The notes below the pieces were generated by a model. The model did not search any database and was not told where the DNA came from. It saw nothing but the letters and a program-made list of their open reading frames with translations. A program made the position numbers and the translations under genes. From an uncultured Flavobacterium sp. (GTDB taxonomy: Bacteria > Bacteroidota > Bacteroidia > Flavobacteriales > Flavobacteriaceae): a DNA stretch of 64,000 bases. The stretch covers positions 62,001 to 126,000 of the forward strand of contig NZ_CALTYA010000003.1 in the NCBI RefSeq assembly GCF_943913405.1. The letters are read 5' to 3'. Positions 17,683-27,054 of the stretch are shown here, in pieces; positions within the stretch are counted from its first letter, which is position 1, and every line of letters begins with the position of its first letter.

Positions 17683-18102
17683 ATGAAAAAATACTTTACT
17701 AAATTTTTACTTGTGTTTTGCTTTTATATTGTTTTTTCTTGTAGTGAGACAGAAGTAAAGACAAATCCTGTTTTTGAAAAGTACTTGCCAGAAACAAAGC
17801 AATATAAAGACGAACTGGTCAAACAATTAGATACAATCGATAAATCAAAACTGTCTTATTATTTTGATTCCTATGAAGAAATTAATGGTCTTGAATACCT
17901 GCATGTGACCATTGAAGGGAAGAACTTAAAAGCCGATGCGATAATTCAGGTGAAAAATTGGGATGATAAGATTGAAATAATTCGCAAATTTAAAGGAAAA
18001 GGATATGGCGGTGCCGAGATGATCAACCTGCGATTTGATATTGAAAAAGATACTGCAAAAACCGAGTTTATTTATGCCGGAGTAGATGAATTAGTTGATT
18101 AA
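17683..18102 (+). CDS. Small hypothetical lipoprotein
   Basis: 139 aa. A signal sequence with lipobox VFSC (Cys20) is followed by a ~115-residue charged mature part with an alternating pattern typical of a small alpha/beta fold (LEYLHVTIEGKNLKADAIIQV, then WDDKIEIIRKFKGKGYGGAE). No family recognised. It stands alone between the serine hydrolase and a bidirectional terminator; whether it shares a transcript with the hydrolase is unclear (89-bp gap). Confidence 0.75.
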   Translation: MKKYFTKFLLVFCFYIVFSCSETEVKTNPVFEKYLPETKQYKDELVKQLDTIDKSKLSYYFDSYEEINGLEYLHVTIEGKNLKADAIIQVKNWDDKIEIIRKFKGKGYGGAEMINLRFDIEKDTAKTEFIYAGVDELVD

Positions 18103-18118
18103 ATTTTATTTTGGAATA

Positions 18119-18150
18119 AAAAAAACCACAAGCTTAACTTGTGGTTTTTT
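18119..18150. terminator. Bidirectional terminator
   Basis: AAAAAACCACAAG / CTTGTGGTTTTTT arms of 13 bp around a 6-nt loop, between two convergent genes (lipoprotein on +, repressor on -), so it can serve both. Confidence 0.9.
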
Positions 18151-18164
18151 CATTTGTGGGGGAC

Positions 18165-18878
18165 TTATTGATGTTTTTGTTTATCCAAGAATTTGTTGAT
18201 TATTTTCACGCCGCTATTGATAAATTTGAATCGGTTTTCGCAGTTGATGTCATACGATAAGACGCCTCTGATTAGCCACAGCTCTGATATTTCTGAAACT
18301 TTTAAAATTACTTCATTAAAGAAGTCATTTTCACTGCTCAATATAAAAGCATCTTCTTCCGTTTCGCTTTTTGAAATCCGATTTAAGAAAAGCCCTTTTT
18401 GCTTGCTTATCACAACAACCATTGACAAATTTTCTACTTTGCTTTGCTCAATCTTTTCACAAACTACATAAGAGTTCTCTTCAATAAACGGAAACATGTT
18501 ATTGCTGATAACTTGAAACGCACGAGTTTCTTCTGAATTGACGAATGGAAAGCTATACTTTGGAAGAATTTCCAAGAAGGAAGCAATGTCATTTTCTCTT
18601 ACATACTGAAACTGTACTTCTCTAGAAACCAATGGCGTATCTGCGGTATAATTTGATGCTTTTTTCTTGTTAAGGAAAATTTCATTCAAATCAAGTTCGT
18701 AAAGTTCGCAAATAGAGATTATTGAATCAAAATCGACACTATCTCTCTTTTTCCAAGTAGAAATCGTATTTGGCTTAATATTTAAAAACTCAGAAAGCTC
18801 AATGTCTGTCTTGATTTTTAAAGCCTTTTTAAGACGATCAATTACATTAATCGCATTTTGTGATTTATTTTCTTGCAT
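18165..18878 (-). CDS. CI-type HTH repressor with degenerate S24 (LexA-like) domain
   Basis: 237 aa. Residues ~10-72 are a phage-CI-like helix-turn-helix (LSEFLNIKPNTISTWKKRDS). Residues ~118-215 look like the S24/LexA sensor fold. In active members the self-cleavage serine sits in a GDSM-like turn; here that turn is SNNM (125-128), so Asn127 replaces Ser, and the lysine of the VKR-type strand aligns with Asn166 in LFLNRIS. If the alignment is right, the protein cannot self-cleave in a RecA-dependent way. No phage genes are nearby. It is divergent from the giant adhesin operon, with a shared 417-bp control region, so it may regulate that operon. Confidence 0.82.
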   Translation of the reverse strand: MQENKSQNAINVIDRLKKALKIKTDIELSEFLNIKPNTISTWKKRDSVDFDSIISICELYELDLNEIFLNKKKASNYTADTPLVSREVQFQYVRENDIASFLEILPKYSFPFVNSEETRAFQVISNNMFPFIEENSYVVCEKIEQSKVENLSMVVVISKQKGLFLNRISKSETEEDAFILSSENDFFNEVILKVSEISELWLIRGVLSYDINCENRFKFINSGVKIINKFLDKQKHQ

Positions 18879-19295
18879 ATTCGCAAAATGTATTGTAACT
18901 TTATCTTGGGGATAAAATTAATTATAAATTCTATTAGAATTAAGGTGTATTAAAGGGAAAAATCAAAATTAACACAACTTTTAAAATTATTCACAAGGTT
19001 GTACTTGTTATTTTTTTACCAATAACAAGATAATCACTATTTGCCTAAAACGTGAGAATCGAAGTTGAATTACAGGGAGATTTGGAGGGCGCCAAAAGGT
19101 TGTAAAAATATATGCTGAAATATAATTTCAACACAAATATATAGTATTTATAGATACATCCAAAACAAAACATATCATAAAATATTCCTAATTAAATACT
19201 TACCATAAAGACAAATCAGGAGCGCAGAAATTAACTAAAATTTTTAGTCAATATAATAAGGGTTTGAATCTATCATTAACTAAATTAACTTGCTC
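18879..19295. promoter_or_regulatory. Divergent control region between repressor and adhesin operon
   Basis: 417 bp without a gene. It holds a perfect 15-bp palindrome (18927-18941, arms AATTCTA/TAGAATT), 49 bp before the repressor ATG and well placed as its operator. It also holds a hairpin with perfect 9-bp arms (19004-19012 and 19021-19029, CTTGTTATT/AATAACAAG) around an 8-nt loop. No full TAnnTTTG element was found on the plus strand before the adhesin, which suggests a weak, regulated or alternative-sigma promoter. A near match (TACATTTTG) on the minus strand lies just before the repressor start. Confidence 0.5.
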
Positions 19296-22200
19296 ATGAA
19301 AATTAATTTTACTTTTTTCGCAAAGCCCGCCTTTCGGAACTTTGCGCTACTCCTCTTATTGCTTTTTTTCTCAGGAACACTCTATTCGCAGTCTACAAAA
19401 GTTTATGCGACTAGTATTGTAAGCAGTACTTTTACTACGCTTCCTGACAATGCAGTAGATGGAAATCTTACGACTAGTGCCACGGTAAGCGCTAGTTCAG
19501 GTATCGCACTGAATATTGGTGCTTATTCTGGATATGTCGAACTTTCATATCCCACGGTTTTACCAGCAAACACTACATCTTATGTGAAAATCCAAACGCA
19601 AGACAACCTGCTTCCTTCTTTGCTTGGCGGTAGTCTTGGCACAGTAGTTTCAAATGTTTTAGGTGCAGTTTTGGTTGGAAACCAAGAATTTACGGTTCAG
19701 GCAAAAAACGGCACAAACGTTGTTCTTCAAGGTGACAGCCAAGATGAAGGCGAATTTGCAACAGAAAGGCTTCGTATTGTAACAGATGCGCAAGGCAATT
19801 TTTATATAGCAATAACTCCGAATTTGCCTTACAACAGAATTCGTGTTCGCAACAGGCTCGGTAGTCTTCTCGGACTTTTCAATACAAGAACTTTAAGCGT
19901 TTTCGAATCTTTTTATGTAACAGGTTCTGACAACTGCGGCACTCCTTCTTATACTTCTTTTACTGGCGACGGCTTAAACCTAGATCTTTTGAATTTAGGA
20001 AATGTAGGCGTTGCCAACCCAGGAAATGCAATTGACGGAAACCCAAATACTTTCTCCCAATTAAGTTTGGGCGTATTGGCAGTTGGTGCTTCCATTGAAC
20101 AGACTGTTTATTACAACAGACTTTCTGAAACTAACGAAGAATTTAATATCAGATTAAAAGTCGATCCCTCCTTGTTGGCTTTAGGTTTAGGAAACAACAT
20201 TCAGATTATTGCTTCAAACGGCACTAATGTAATTGATTCTAGAACTTTAAACTCGCTTCTCAATTTAGATTTGCTGACATTGCTGCAAGGAAACCAAACC
20301 GCGAACATCCCTTTTGCCCCGATTTTGCCGGCGGATAGAATTACCGTCCGTTATTCTTCCTTGCTCAATGTTCAGCTTACCCAAAGCTTAGATTTATTTG
20401 AAGTTGTGCGTGTTCCAAAACCGCCTACAATTTCAAATCCAGTTTCTCAGAATGTAACAATTTGTTCTGGAACTAGAGCAACTTTGACTGCAACAACTGT
20501 AGCGGTAAATCAGGTAAGATGGTATAGCGCGGCGACAGGAGGAACTCTTTTGGCGACGCTTCCGTCTGGAACTCCTTATGTAACTGATCAGTTGTTTGGC
20601 AACACTTCTTTTTATGCGGCAACTATAAGAACTGGCTGTCCTGAAGAATCACGAAGAGTAAGAGTTGATGTTCAGGTTCTGACAACGCCTGTTGCATCAG
20701 ATATTACAATTCCTTCTTTATTAACGGCTTGCCAAGGAAATATTACATTGAATCCGGTATCAGCAATTGGTGGCGCGACAATAAAATATTATACCGATCA
20801 AAATAAAACACAGGAAATTACCACAGGGTATGCCGGAAATCCAGGCGTAACTTATGTAAAAAATCCAACTACCGGAGCACTTACAATCACGGGCTTGACT
20901 GCTGCTAATTCTCCTTACAGATATTATGTTTCGCTGACAGTTAATGGCCTGTGTGAAAATGTAGCCAATACTTTGAAAGAAGTAACGGTTAATTTCTCAA
21001 GCCAGCTTTCAGTTTTGGTAATGGATCCTTATGCAGGATGCGGTTCTGTAAATCTTAGAGATTTGATTACGAATTTTGATGCTTCAAATACGTATACTTT
21101 CTTCAATTCCTCAAATAATCCGATTTCTCCGGAAGCAGCTTCAAATATTACAGTAAGCGGGACTTATTATATCCAGGCGCAAAATGCAAGTTCAGCTTGT
21201 AGTTCAGCTTTGGTTCCCGTAACTGTAGCTATAACTCCAAGACCGACATTGACAATTCCTAATGCGGCTTTAGTGACGCAAATAGGAAATACGGTAACCT
21301 TAAACGCGACTTCCTCAGCGCCGGTAACTTGGTATAATCCTGCAGGAACGGCACTTCCATCAAATATTGCTGGACCATTTGCAACTGCTGGAAATTACAC
21401 TTTCACGGCAATTGCAACGCTTGGATCTTGTACAGCAAGCGGCAGTATTACGATTACAGTTGTAAATCCTTTGGAATGTCCTCCGTTGACACAGAAAAAC
21501 TTTGCCGATACACAGCGCTGGGGTTCAAATATTACGGGAGGCGTTATCAATCCAGGAAATGCGATTGATGAAAATCTTCAGACTTTCTCTACAATTACAA
21601 CAGGATTAGGAGTTTTGGGAATTGGAACTACTTGGCAGATTTTAGAGTGGAACCAAACCATTGCGGCAGGAACTCCGGTAACAATAAAATTAGGCTCTGA
21701 ATACAGCGGCGTGACTTTAGCAGGAGGATATTCTGTCGTAGGAACAAAAAGAAACAGTTCAGGAACTCCGGTGGATGTTGGAGCATTGCAAAATGTTTCT
21801 GGTTCTTTGCTGAATCTTTTATCAGGACAAAATAATTTTGAATATACTTTTGTGCCTTCAAATAATGCCGGGCCTCAGGCTTATGACGGTGTAAGAATTG
21901 TTTTAAGTTCTTTGGTAAGCGTGGCGCAAAGTGCAAAAGTTTACGAAGCTTATTATGATGTTCCAGCGACTCAAATTGCTTGCGGAAATGATGCAGAAGA
22001 TGTATTATTCGGAGCTATAGATTTGGGGGTTGGTGTTGCAACTGCTTTAGTTGGCGTAGACAATGCACAAAATGCTATTGATAACAGTCCAACTTCTTTC
22101 GCAACTTTAGCCAGCGGTGCAGGAGTTTTGGCTGCTGCAGAAATGACGGTCGTTTTCAGAACGCCTTCAGTGGTTGGTGATTCTGTGAAAATAAGCATTT

Positions 22201-25200
22201 CAAGACCAGGCACTTTAATTACGGCAAATGTTCTTGCAGGACTTTCCATTCAGCCAATTTTAAACGATGCTTTATCAGGGCCGGCTTTTTCAAATACTAG
22301 CACTTTATTGAACTTGCAAGTTTTAGGTGCAGGCGACGAAGCAATTTTAACAATTGTTCCAACTCAGTCGTTCGATAAAGTAAGAATTCGCTTTGGCGGT
22401 GTTGTAAATGTCTTGGATATTTTAAGAGTTCATGATGTCAAAAGAGTGGCAAATACTAAAGTAATTGGCACAGATGACAATAATGAAATCACAGCTTGCC
22501 AAGGACAAACACTTACATTGGAAGCTGCCGCAATTACTTGTACTTCCTTTTTGTGGTATGATGCTGCAATAGGCGGCAATGTAATCGCAACAGGAAATTC
22601 TTATACGATTCCTGCGAATTTAGCGCCAGGAACTTATACTTATTATATTCAGCCAGTTCGTTTTGGTTGCCAATCTTTAGCAAGAGGAAAAGTTACCGTA
22701 AATGTTAGGCAGACTGCTCAGGTTGCAGCGATTACGGCAATACAAATTAACGGTGGAAATAACGCAACATTTTGTTCGCCAACAGGAGCTTTAACATTTA
22801 ATGCAGTTTTGAATACAACATTGGCAGTTACAAATCCAGTATTTTATTGGTATAGTTTTAACGGAACGACACAGCAATTAATTCCGTCGCAAACAGGAGC
22901 GACTTTGCAATTGACAGGTTTGGCTCCAGGAACTTACACTTACTTTGTGGGAGTTAGTTCTAATGAATATTGTCCAACAGCAATAGGAGACAGGGCGCAG
23001 GTGACTTTCACTATTTATCCGCCATCTCTTCCTACAGATATTGTGGCTCCAAATGACACGGTTTGTCTAAATAGCACGGCGTTAATAACACCGACAAGCA
23101 CTTTGGCAAATCCGCAGTTTACTTACTATTTGACAAATGCGACAACACAGCCAATTACAAATGGAGCAGTCATAAATGGCGCGACTTATACTATCGGCAG
23201 TAACGGTTCGCTGTCAATTACAGGTCTGCTTCAAGCAGGAAGTCCTTATACATATTATATTGCTGTTACCAGTGATACAACTTGTTTAAATACCGCAGGA
23301 AATCTTTTAGCGGTTACGGTTACGGTTGGAAATCCAGCTACACCGACAACAAATAATTTGATTCAAAATTTCTGTCAATCTACAAATCCAACGGTTGCAA
23401 ATTTACAAGTAAACCAAACTGGAGTTGTATTTTATGATGCGCCAATTGGCGGAAATCTTCTAGCGCCAACGACGCCTTTGGTAGCAGGAATTTATTATGC
23501 CGCACAAGTAGACGGAAATTGCCAAAGCGACGTAAGATTGGCAATTACGGTAACTCTTGGAAATCCAGGAACGCCGACTACTATTAATTTGATTCAGAAT
23601 TTCTGTCAGATAAACAATCCGACAGTTGCAAATATTCAAGTAAATCAAACTGGAATTGTGTTTTACGACGCTCCAATTGGAGGCAATTTAATAGCTTCAA
23701 CAACGCCTTTGGTTGCGGGAATTTATTATGCAGCAATTAGATTAGGAACTTGTGAAAGCGACATTCGTCTAGCAATTACAGTTACAATCAGCGATCCAAA
23801 TGCGCCTACTACTGACAATGCATCGCAAACTTTCTGTCAAGGAAATAATCCGACAGTTGCCGATTTAGATGTGAACGAGAGCAATTTGGTTTTCTATAAT
23901 GTTCCGACTGGAGGCACGCCTCTGGCATTGACTGACGCCTTGCAAAACGGAATTTACTATGTAAGCCTAATTGATGCGACAGGTTGTGAAAGTATTGAAC
24001 GTTTGCAAATTACAGTTGCAATTACAATTGTTGGGCCTCCAACAACATTGGAAACGACTCAAGCTTTCTGTCAAGATAATAATCCGACAATTGCAAATAT
24101 TCAAGTAAATCAAACTGGAGTTGTATTTTATGACGCGCCAACTGGCGGAAATATGTATGCTTCAACTTTTGCTTTGGTAAGTGGCATTTATTACGCTTCC
24201 ATCCAAAGCGGTGTTTGTCAAAGCGAAACTAGGCTGGCAATAACAGTTGTTATTACTGATCCGGGAACGCCGACTACAACTAATTTAAACCAAATTTTCT
24301 GTTTTACGAATAATCCAATAGTTGGGGATCTTGTTGTAAATGAAATTGGAGTTGTATTTTATGACGCGCCAACCGGAGGCAATCTTCTAGCTTCGACAAC
24401 GCCTTTGGTTACCGGAATTTATTATGGATCAATTCAATCTGGATTGTGTGAAAGTGCTGTAAGATTGGCAATTAATGTAACCATAAGCAATCCGAACACG
24501 CCGACAACGCTTGACGATACGCAAGAATTCTGTTTATCAGCAAATCCTACGGTTGCTAATATTCAAGTTAATCAGCCAAACGTAATTTTCTATCCAGCTC
24601 CAACTGGAGGAACAGCTTATCTTCCAACAGATTTATTAGCCAACGGAATTTATTACGCTGTTCTTGTGGATGCGAACAATTGTGAAAGCTCAGTAAGATT
24701 GGCGATCACGGTTAGTACAACTGCGGTTGGAACTCCTACTACTAATAATACTTCGCAAAACTTCTGCCAGGCAAATAATGCTACGGTTGGAAATATCCAA
24801 GTAAATGAAACTGGTGTAGTATTTTATGACGCACCGACTGGTGGAAACCTTCTCGCTTCAACAACGCCATTGACCAACGGAATTTATTATGCAACAATCC
24901 AAAATGGCTTGTGTGAAAGCGACGACAGATTGGCGATTACGGTAACAATCGTGGATTCTTCAACACCGACAACGCTTGATACTACGCAAACTTTCTGTCT
25001 GGTAAACAATCCTACGGTTGCCAATCTTCAGGTTAATGAAACAGGAGTAGTATTTTATGATGCTCCAACTGGCGGTAATCTTATAGCTTCAACAACGCCA
25101 TTGGCTAACGGAGTTTATTATGCTTCGATTCAGGGCGGAGGTTGTGAAAGTATGGTTAGATTGGCAATTACGGTAACAATAAATAATCCGAATACGCCAA

Positions 25201-27017
25201 CAACGCTTGATGATACGCAAGAATTCTGTTTGTCAGCAAATCCTACGGTCGCGGACATTCAAGTAAATCAGCCAAACGTAATTTTCTATCCAACGCCAAC
25301 AGGAGGAACGGCTTATCTTTCAACAGATTTATTAGCCAACGGAATTTATTATGCAGTTCTTGTGGATGCAGATAATTGCGAAAGTTCAGTAAGATTGGCG
25401 ATTACTGTTACTACAACTGCGGTTGGAGTTCCGACTACAAATAGTACTTCGCAAAACTTCTGCCAGGCAAGTAATGCTACGGTTGGGAATATCCAAGTAA
25501 ATGAAACTGGAGCTGTATTTTATGATGCGCCGACCGGAGGCAACCTTCTGTCTTCAACAACGCCATTGACCAACGGAGTTTATTATGCGACTCTTCAAAA
25601 TGGCTTATGCGAAAGCGATGTTAGGCTTGCAATTACGGTGACAATCGTAGATTCTTCAACGCCGACAACGCTTGATGATACGCAAAGTTTCTGTAAATCT
25701 TCAAATCCAACAGTTGCAAATATCCAAGTAAATGAAACGGGTGTGGTTTTCTACACAAGTCAGGCTGGCGGAACAGCTCTTGCTCTAACAACGCCTTTGG
25801 CTAGCGGTATTTATTACGCAGTTATTCGAACAGGAACTTGTGAAAGTATTACAAGATTGGCAATTACGGTTACTGTTATTGACCTTGGAATGCCAACAAC
25901 TGGAGATACAACTCAAGATTTCTGTCAATCGAATAATCCTACTGTGGCTAATTTGCAAGTAAATGAAACTAATGTTGTTTTCTACAATTCGCCAACGGGA
26001 GGAACGCCATTGGCACCGACTGCGCTATTAATTGCAGGAACTTATTATGTAGCATTGACAGACGGAACTTGTGAAAGTTCAGTAAGATTGGCAATTACAG
26101 TAGCATTCTTCCCAACAGGACCAGTTGCAATTACTGGCGGAGGCAACCAAGCTTGCTATTCAGAAACGGTGACTTATTCTACAGTTGCTGGAATGACTAA
26201 TTATGTTTGGACAGTGACTTCAGGAACAATTACTTCTGGAGGACAACCGACTGACAATTTTGTAACCGTGCTTTGGAATACTATCGGAATCGGAAATGTA
26301 AATGTTTCTTTCACAAATACTACAGGTTGTGCTGGTAATAATTCGGCATCCAGAACGATTGCACTGGTAGTTTGTTCAGACATTACAATTACAAAAACGG
26401 TAAGCAATCCAACGCCGATGATTGACGACAATGTAGTCTTCACGATTACGGTAACAAACAACGGGCAAAGCCAATTCATAGATGTTATCGTTCGCGAGCA
26501 ATTGCCAAGCGGTTACCAATATGTGAATTCAAATGCTTCTGTCGGAAATTATTCAAACATAACAGGATTGTGGACAATTCCAGTTTTGAATCAAGGACAA
26601 ACGGCAACGCTGAACGTGACAGTGAAAGTTTTGGCAACAGGAAATTATATGAATATGGCAACAATAGAAATGTCAACTCCTGTAGATTCTGATACGACAA
26701 ACAATTTTGCAATAATGGCTGCAGAGCCTTTATGTCTGACTGTTTACAATGAATTCAGTCCTAATAATGATGGAAACAATGATCTGTTCCGTATTGACTG
26801 TATTGAAAATTATCCTAACAACGCGCTGACTGTTTACAACAGATATGGTGTTGAGGTTTATAGAAAACGAGCCTACCAAAATGATTGGGATGGAACTGCA
26901 AACGTTAACTCGCCGATCAATCAAGACAATAAGCTTCCTGTCGGAACTTACTATTACACGCTTGATTTGGGCGATGGATCTAAAGCTAAAACAGGATGGA
27001 TTTATATCATCCGATAA
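19296..27017 (+). CDS. Giant T9SS-exported repeat adhesin (type B sorting domain)
   Basis: 2573 aa from ATG 19296; a TTG two codons upstream is less likely. Signal peptide to ~residue 32 (GTLYSQ). Residues ~35-205, ~208-375, ~727-890 and ~895-1050 look like four copies of one beta-sandwich module sharing NAID-N-x-TFS and GVL motifs, possibly discoidin-like. Ig-like modules lie between and after them. Residues 1346-2272 are twelve ~77-aa repeats, each with PTT, FC, GG, IYY and CES/CQS, giving two cysteines per unit. A DUF11-like domain follows (~2362-2475). The C-terminus (~2481-2573; EFSPNNDGNNDLF, then a VGTYYY strand) is the gliding-motility-associated type B sorting domain. By family it is exported by T9SS and displayed on the surface, SprB-like. 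An SprF/PorP-like gene follows, as expected for such substrates. Confidence 0.93.
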   Translation: MKINFTFFAKPAFRNFALLLLLLFFSGTLYSQSTKVYATSIVSSTFTTLPDNAVDGNLTTSATVSASSGIALNIGAYSGYVELSYPTVLPANTTSYVKIQTQDNLLPSLLGGSLGTVVSNVLGAVLVGNQEFTVQAKNGTNVVLQGDSQDEGEFATERLRIVTDAQGNFYIAITPNLPYNRIRVRNRLGSLLGLFNTRTLSVFESFYVTGSDNCGTPSYTSFTGDGLNLDLLNLGNVGVANPGNAIDGNPNTFSQLSLGVLAVGASIEQTVYYNRLSETNEEFNIRLKVDPSLLALGLGNNIQIIASNGTNVIDSRTLNSLLNLDLLTLLQGNQTANIPFAPILPADRITVRYSSLLNVQLTQSLDLFEVVRVPKPPTISNPVSQNVTICSGTRATLTATTVAVNQVRWYSAATGGTLLATLPSGTPYVTDQLFGNTSFYAATIRTGCPEESRRVRVDVQVLTTPVASDITIPSLLTACQGNITLNPVSAIGGATIKYYTDQNKTQEITTGYAGNPGVTYVKNPTTGALTITGLTAANSPYRYYVSLTVNGLCENVANTLKEVTVNFSSQLSVLVMDPYAGCGSVNLRDLITNFDASNTYTFFNSSNNPISPEAASNITVSGTYYIQAQNASSACSSALVPVTVAITPRPTLTIPNAALVTQIGNTVTLNATSSAPVTWYNPAGTALPSNIAGPFATAGNYTFTAIATLGSCTASGSITITVVNPLECPPLTQKNFADTQRWGSNITGGVINPGNAIDENLQTFSTITTGLGVLGIGTTWQILEWNQTIAAGTPVTIKLGSEYSGVTLAGGYSVVGTKRNSSGTPVDVGALQNVSGSLLNLLSGQNNFEYTFVPSNNAGPQAYDGVRIVLSSLVSVAQSAKVYEAYYDVPATQIACGNDAEDVLFGAIDLGVGVATALVGVDNAQNAIDNSPTSFATLASGAGVLAAAEMTVVFRTPSVVGDSVKISISRPGTLITANVLAGLSIQPILNDALSGPAFSNTSTLLNLQVLGAGDEAILTIVPTQSFDKVRIRFGGVVNVLDILRVHDVKRVANTKVIGTDDNNEITACQGQTLTLEAAAITCTSFLWYDAAIGGNVIATGNSYTIPANLAPGTYTYYIQPVRFGCQSLARGKVTVNVRQTAQVAAITAIQINGGNNATFCSPTGALTFNAVLNTTLAVTNPVFYWYSFNGTTQQLIPSQTGATLQLTGLAPGTYTYFVGVSSNEYCPTAIGDRAQVTFTIYPPSLPTDIVAPNDTVCLNSTALITPTSTLANPQFTYYLTNATTQPITNGAVINGATYTIGSNGSLSITGLLQAGSPYTYYIAVTSDTTCLNTAGNLLAVTVTVGNPATPTTNNLIQNFCQSTNPTVANLQVNQTGVVFYDAPIGGNLLAPTTPLVAGIYYAAQVDGNCQSDVRLAITVTLGNPGTPTTINLIQNFCQINNPTVANIQVNQTGIVFYDAPIGGNLIASTTPLVAGIYYAAIRLGTCESDIRLAITVTISDPNAPTTDNASQTFCQGNNPTVADLDVNESNLVFYNVPTGGTPLALTDALQNGIYYVSLIDATGCESIERLQITVAITIVGPPTTLETTQAFCQDNNPTIANIQVNQTGVVFYDAPTGGNMYASTFALVSGIYYASIQSGVCQSETRLAITVVITDPGTPTTTNLNQIFCFTNNPIVGDLVVNEIGVVFYDAPTGGNLLASTTPLVTGIYYGSIQSGLCESAVRLAINVTISNPNTPTTLDDTQEFCLSANPTVANIQVNQPNVIFYPAPTGGTAYLPTDLLANGIYYAVLVDANNCESSVRLAITVSTTAVGTPTTNNTSQNFCQANNATVGNIQVNETGVVFYDAPTGGNLLASTTPLTNGIYYATIQNGLCESDDRLAITVTIVDSSTPTTLDTTQTFCLVNNPTVANLQVNETGVVFYDAPTGGNLIASTTPLANGVYYASIQGGGCESMVRLAITVTINNPNTPTTLDDTQEFCLSANPTVADIQVNQPNVIFYPTPTGGTAYLSTDLLANGIYYAVLVDADNCESSVRLAITVTTTAVGVPTTNSTSQNFCQASNATVGNIQVNETGAVFYDAPTGGNLLSSTTPLTNGVYYATLQNGLCESDVRLAITVTIVDSSTPTTLDDTQSFCKSSNPTVANIQVNETGVVFYTSQAGGTALALTTPLASGIYYAVIRTGTCESITRLAITVTVIDLGMPTTGDTTQDFCQSNNPTVANLQVNETNVVFYNSPTGGTPLAPTALLIAGTYYVALTDGTCESSVRLAITVAFFPTGPVAITGGGNQACYSETVTYSTVAGMTNYVWTVTSGTITSGGQPTDNFVTVLWNTIGIGNVNVSFTNTTGCAGNNSASRTIALVVCSDITITKTVSNPTPMIDDNVVFTITVTNNGQSQFIDVIVREQLPSGYQYVNSNASVGNYSNITGLWTIPVLNQGQTATLNVTVKVLATGNYMNMATIEMSTPVDSDTTNNFAIMAAEPLCLTVYNEFSPNNDGNNDLFRIDCIENYPNNALTVYNRYGVEVYRKRAYQNDWDGTANVNSPINQDNKLPVGTYYYTLDLGDGSKAKTGWIYIIR
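23331..26111 (+). repeat. Twelve tandem ~231-bp repeats inside the adhesin gene
   Basis: Twelve in-frame units of 77 or 78 codons run without interruption. Conserved positions in each unit: PTT, FC, a V-A/G-[NDI] step, a VFY strand, a GG turn, GIYY or GVYY, a CES or CQS, then RLAITV. Units differ enough (roughly 50-90% identical by eye) that this is an old array kept in frame. Confidence 0.92.
24489..25880 (+). repeat. Two direct 696-bp blocks (three repeat units each)
   Basis: Units 6-7-8 (24489-25184) and 9-10-11 (25185-25880) correspond one to one; units 6/9 and 7/10 are nearly identical, while 8/11 are more diverged. Both blocks are exactly 696 bp (232 codons), so a three-unit segment was duplicated more recently than the single repeats. 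Most differences in the first two unit pairs are silent. Confidence 0.88.
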
Positions 27018-27054
27018 TTTCCAAAAGGATAATTTCAATTAAAAACAGTAAGAT

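Noticed and set aside
18165..18878. Prophage or mobile island marked by a CI-type repressor.
   Set aside because: No integrase, structural phage gene or attachment repeat is seen within the window; the neighbours are lipoprotein and adhesin genes.
23331..26111. CRISPR array or satellite DNA.
   Set aside because: The 231-bp units are continuous in one reading frame, have no unique spacers, and encode a regular protein repeat.
26201..27038. Minus-strand open frames of 75-102 codons opposite the adhesin C-terminus.
   Set aside because: They overlap recognised DUF11-like and sorting domains on the plus strand, have no start context and resemble no protein.
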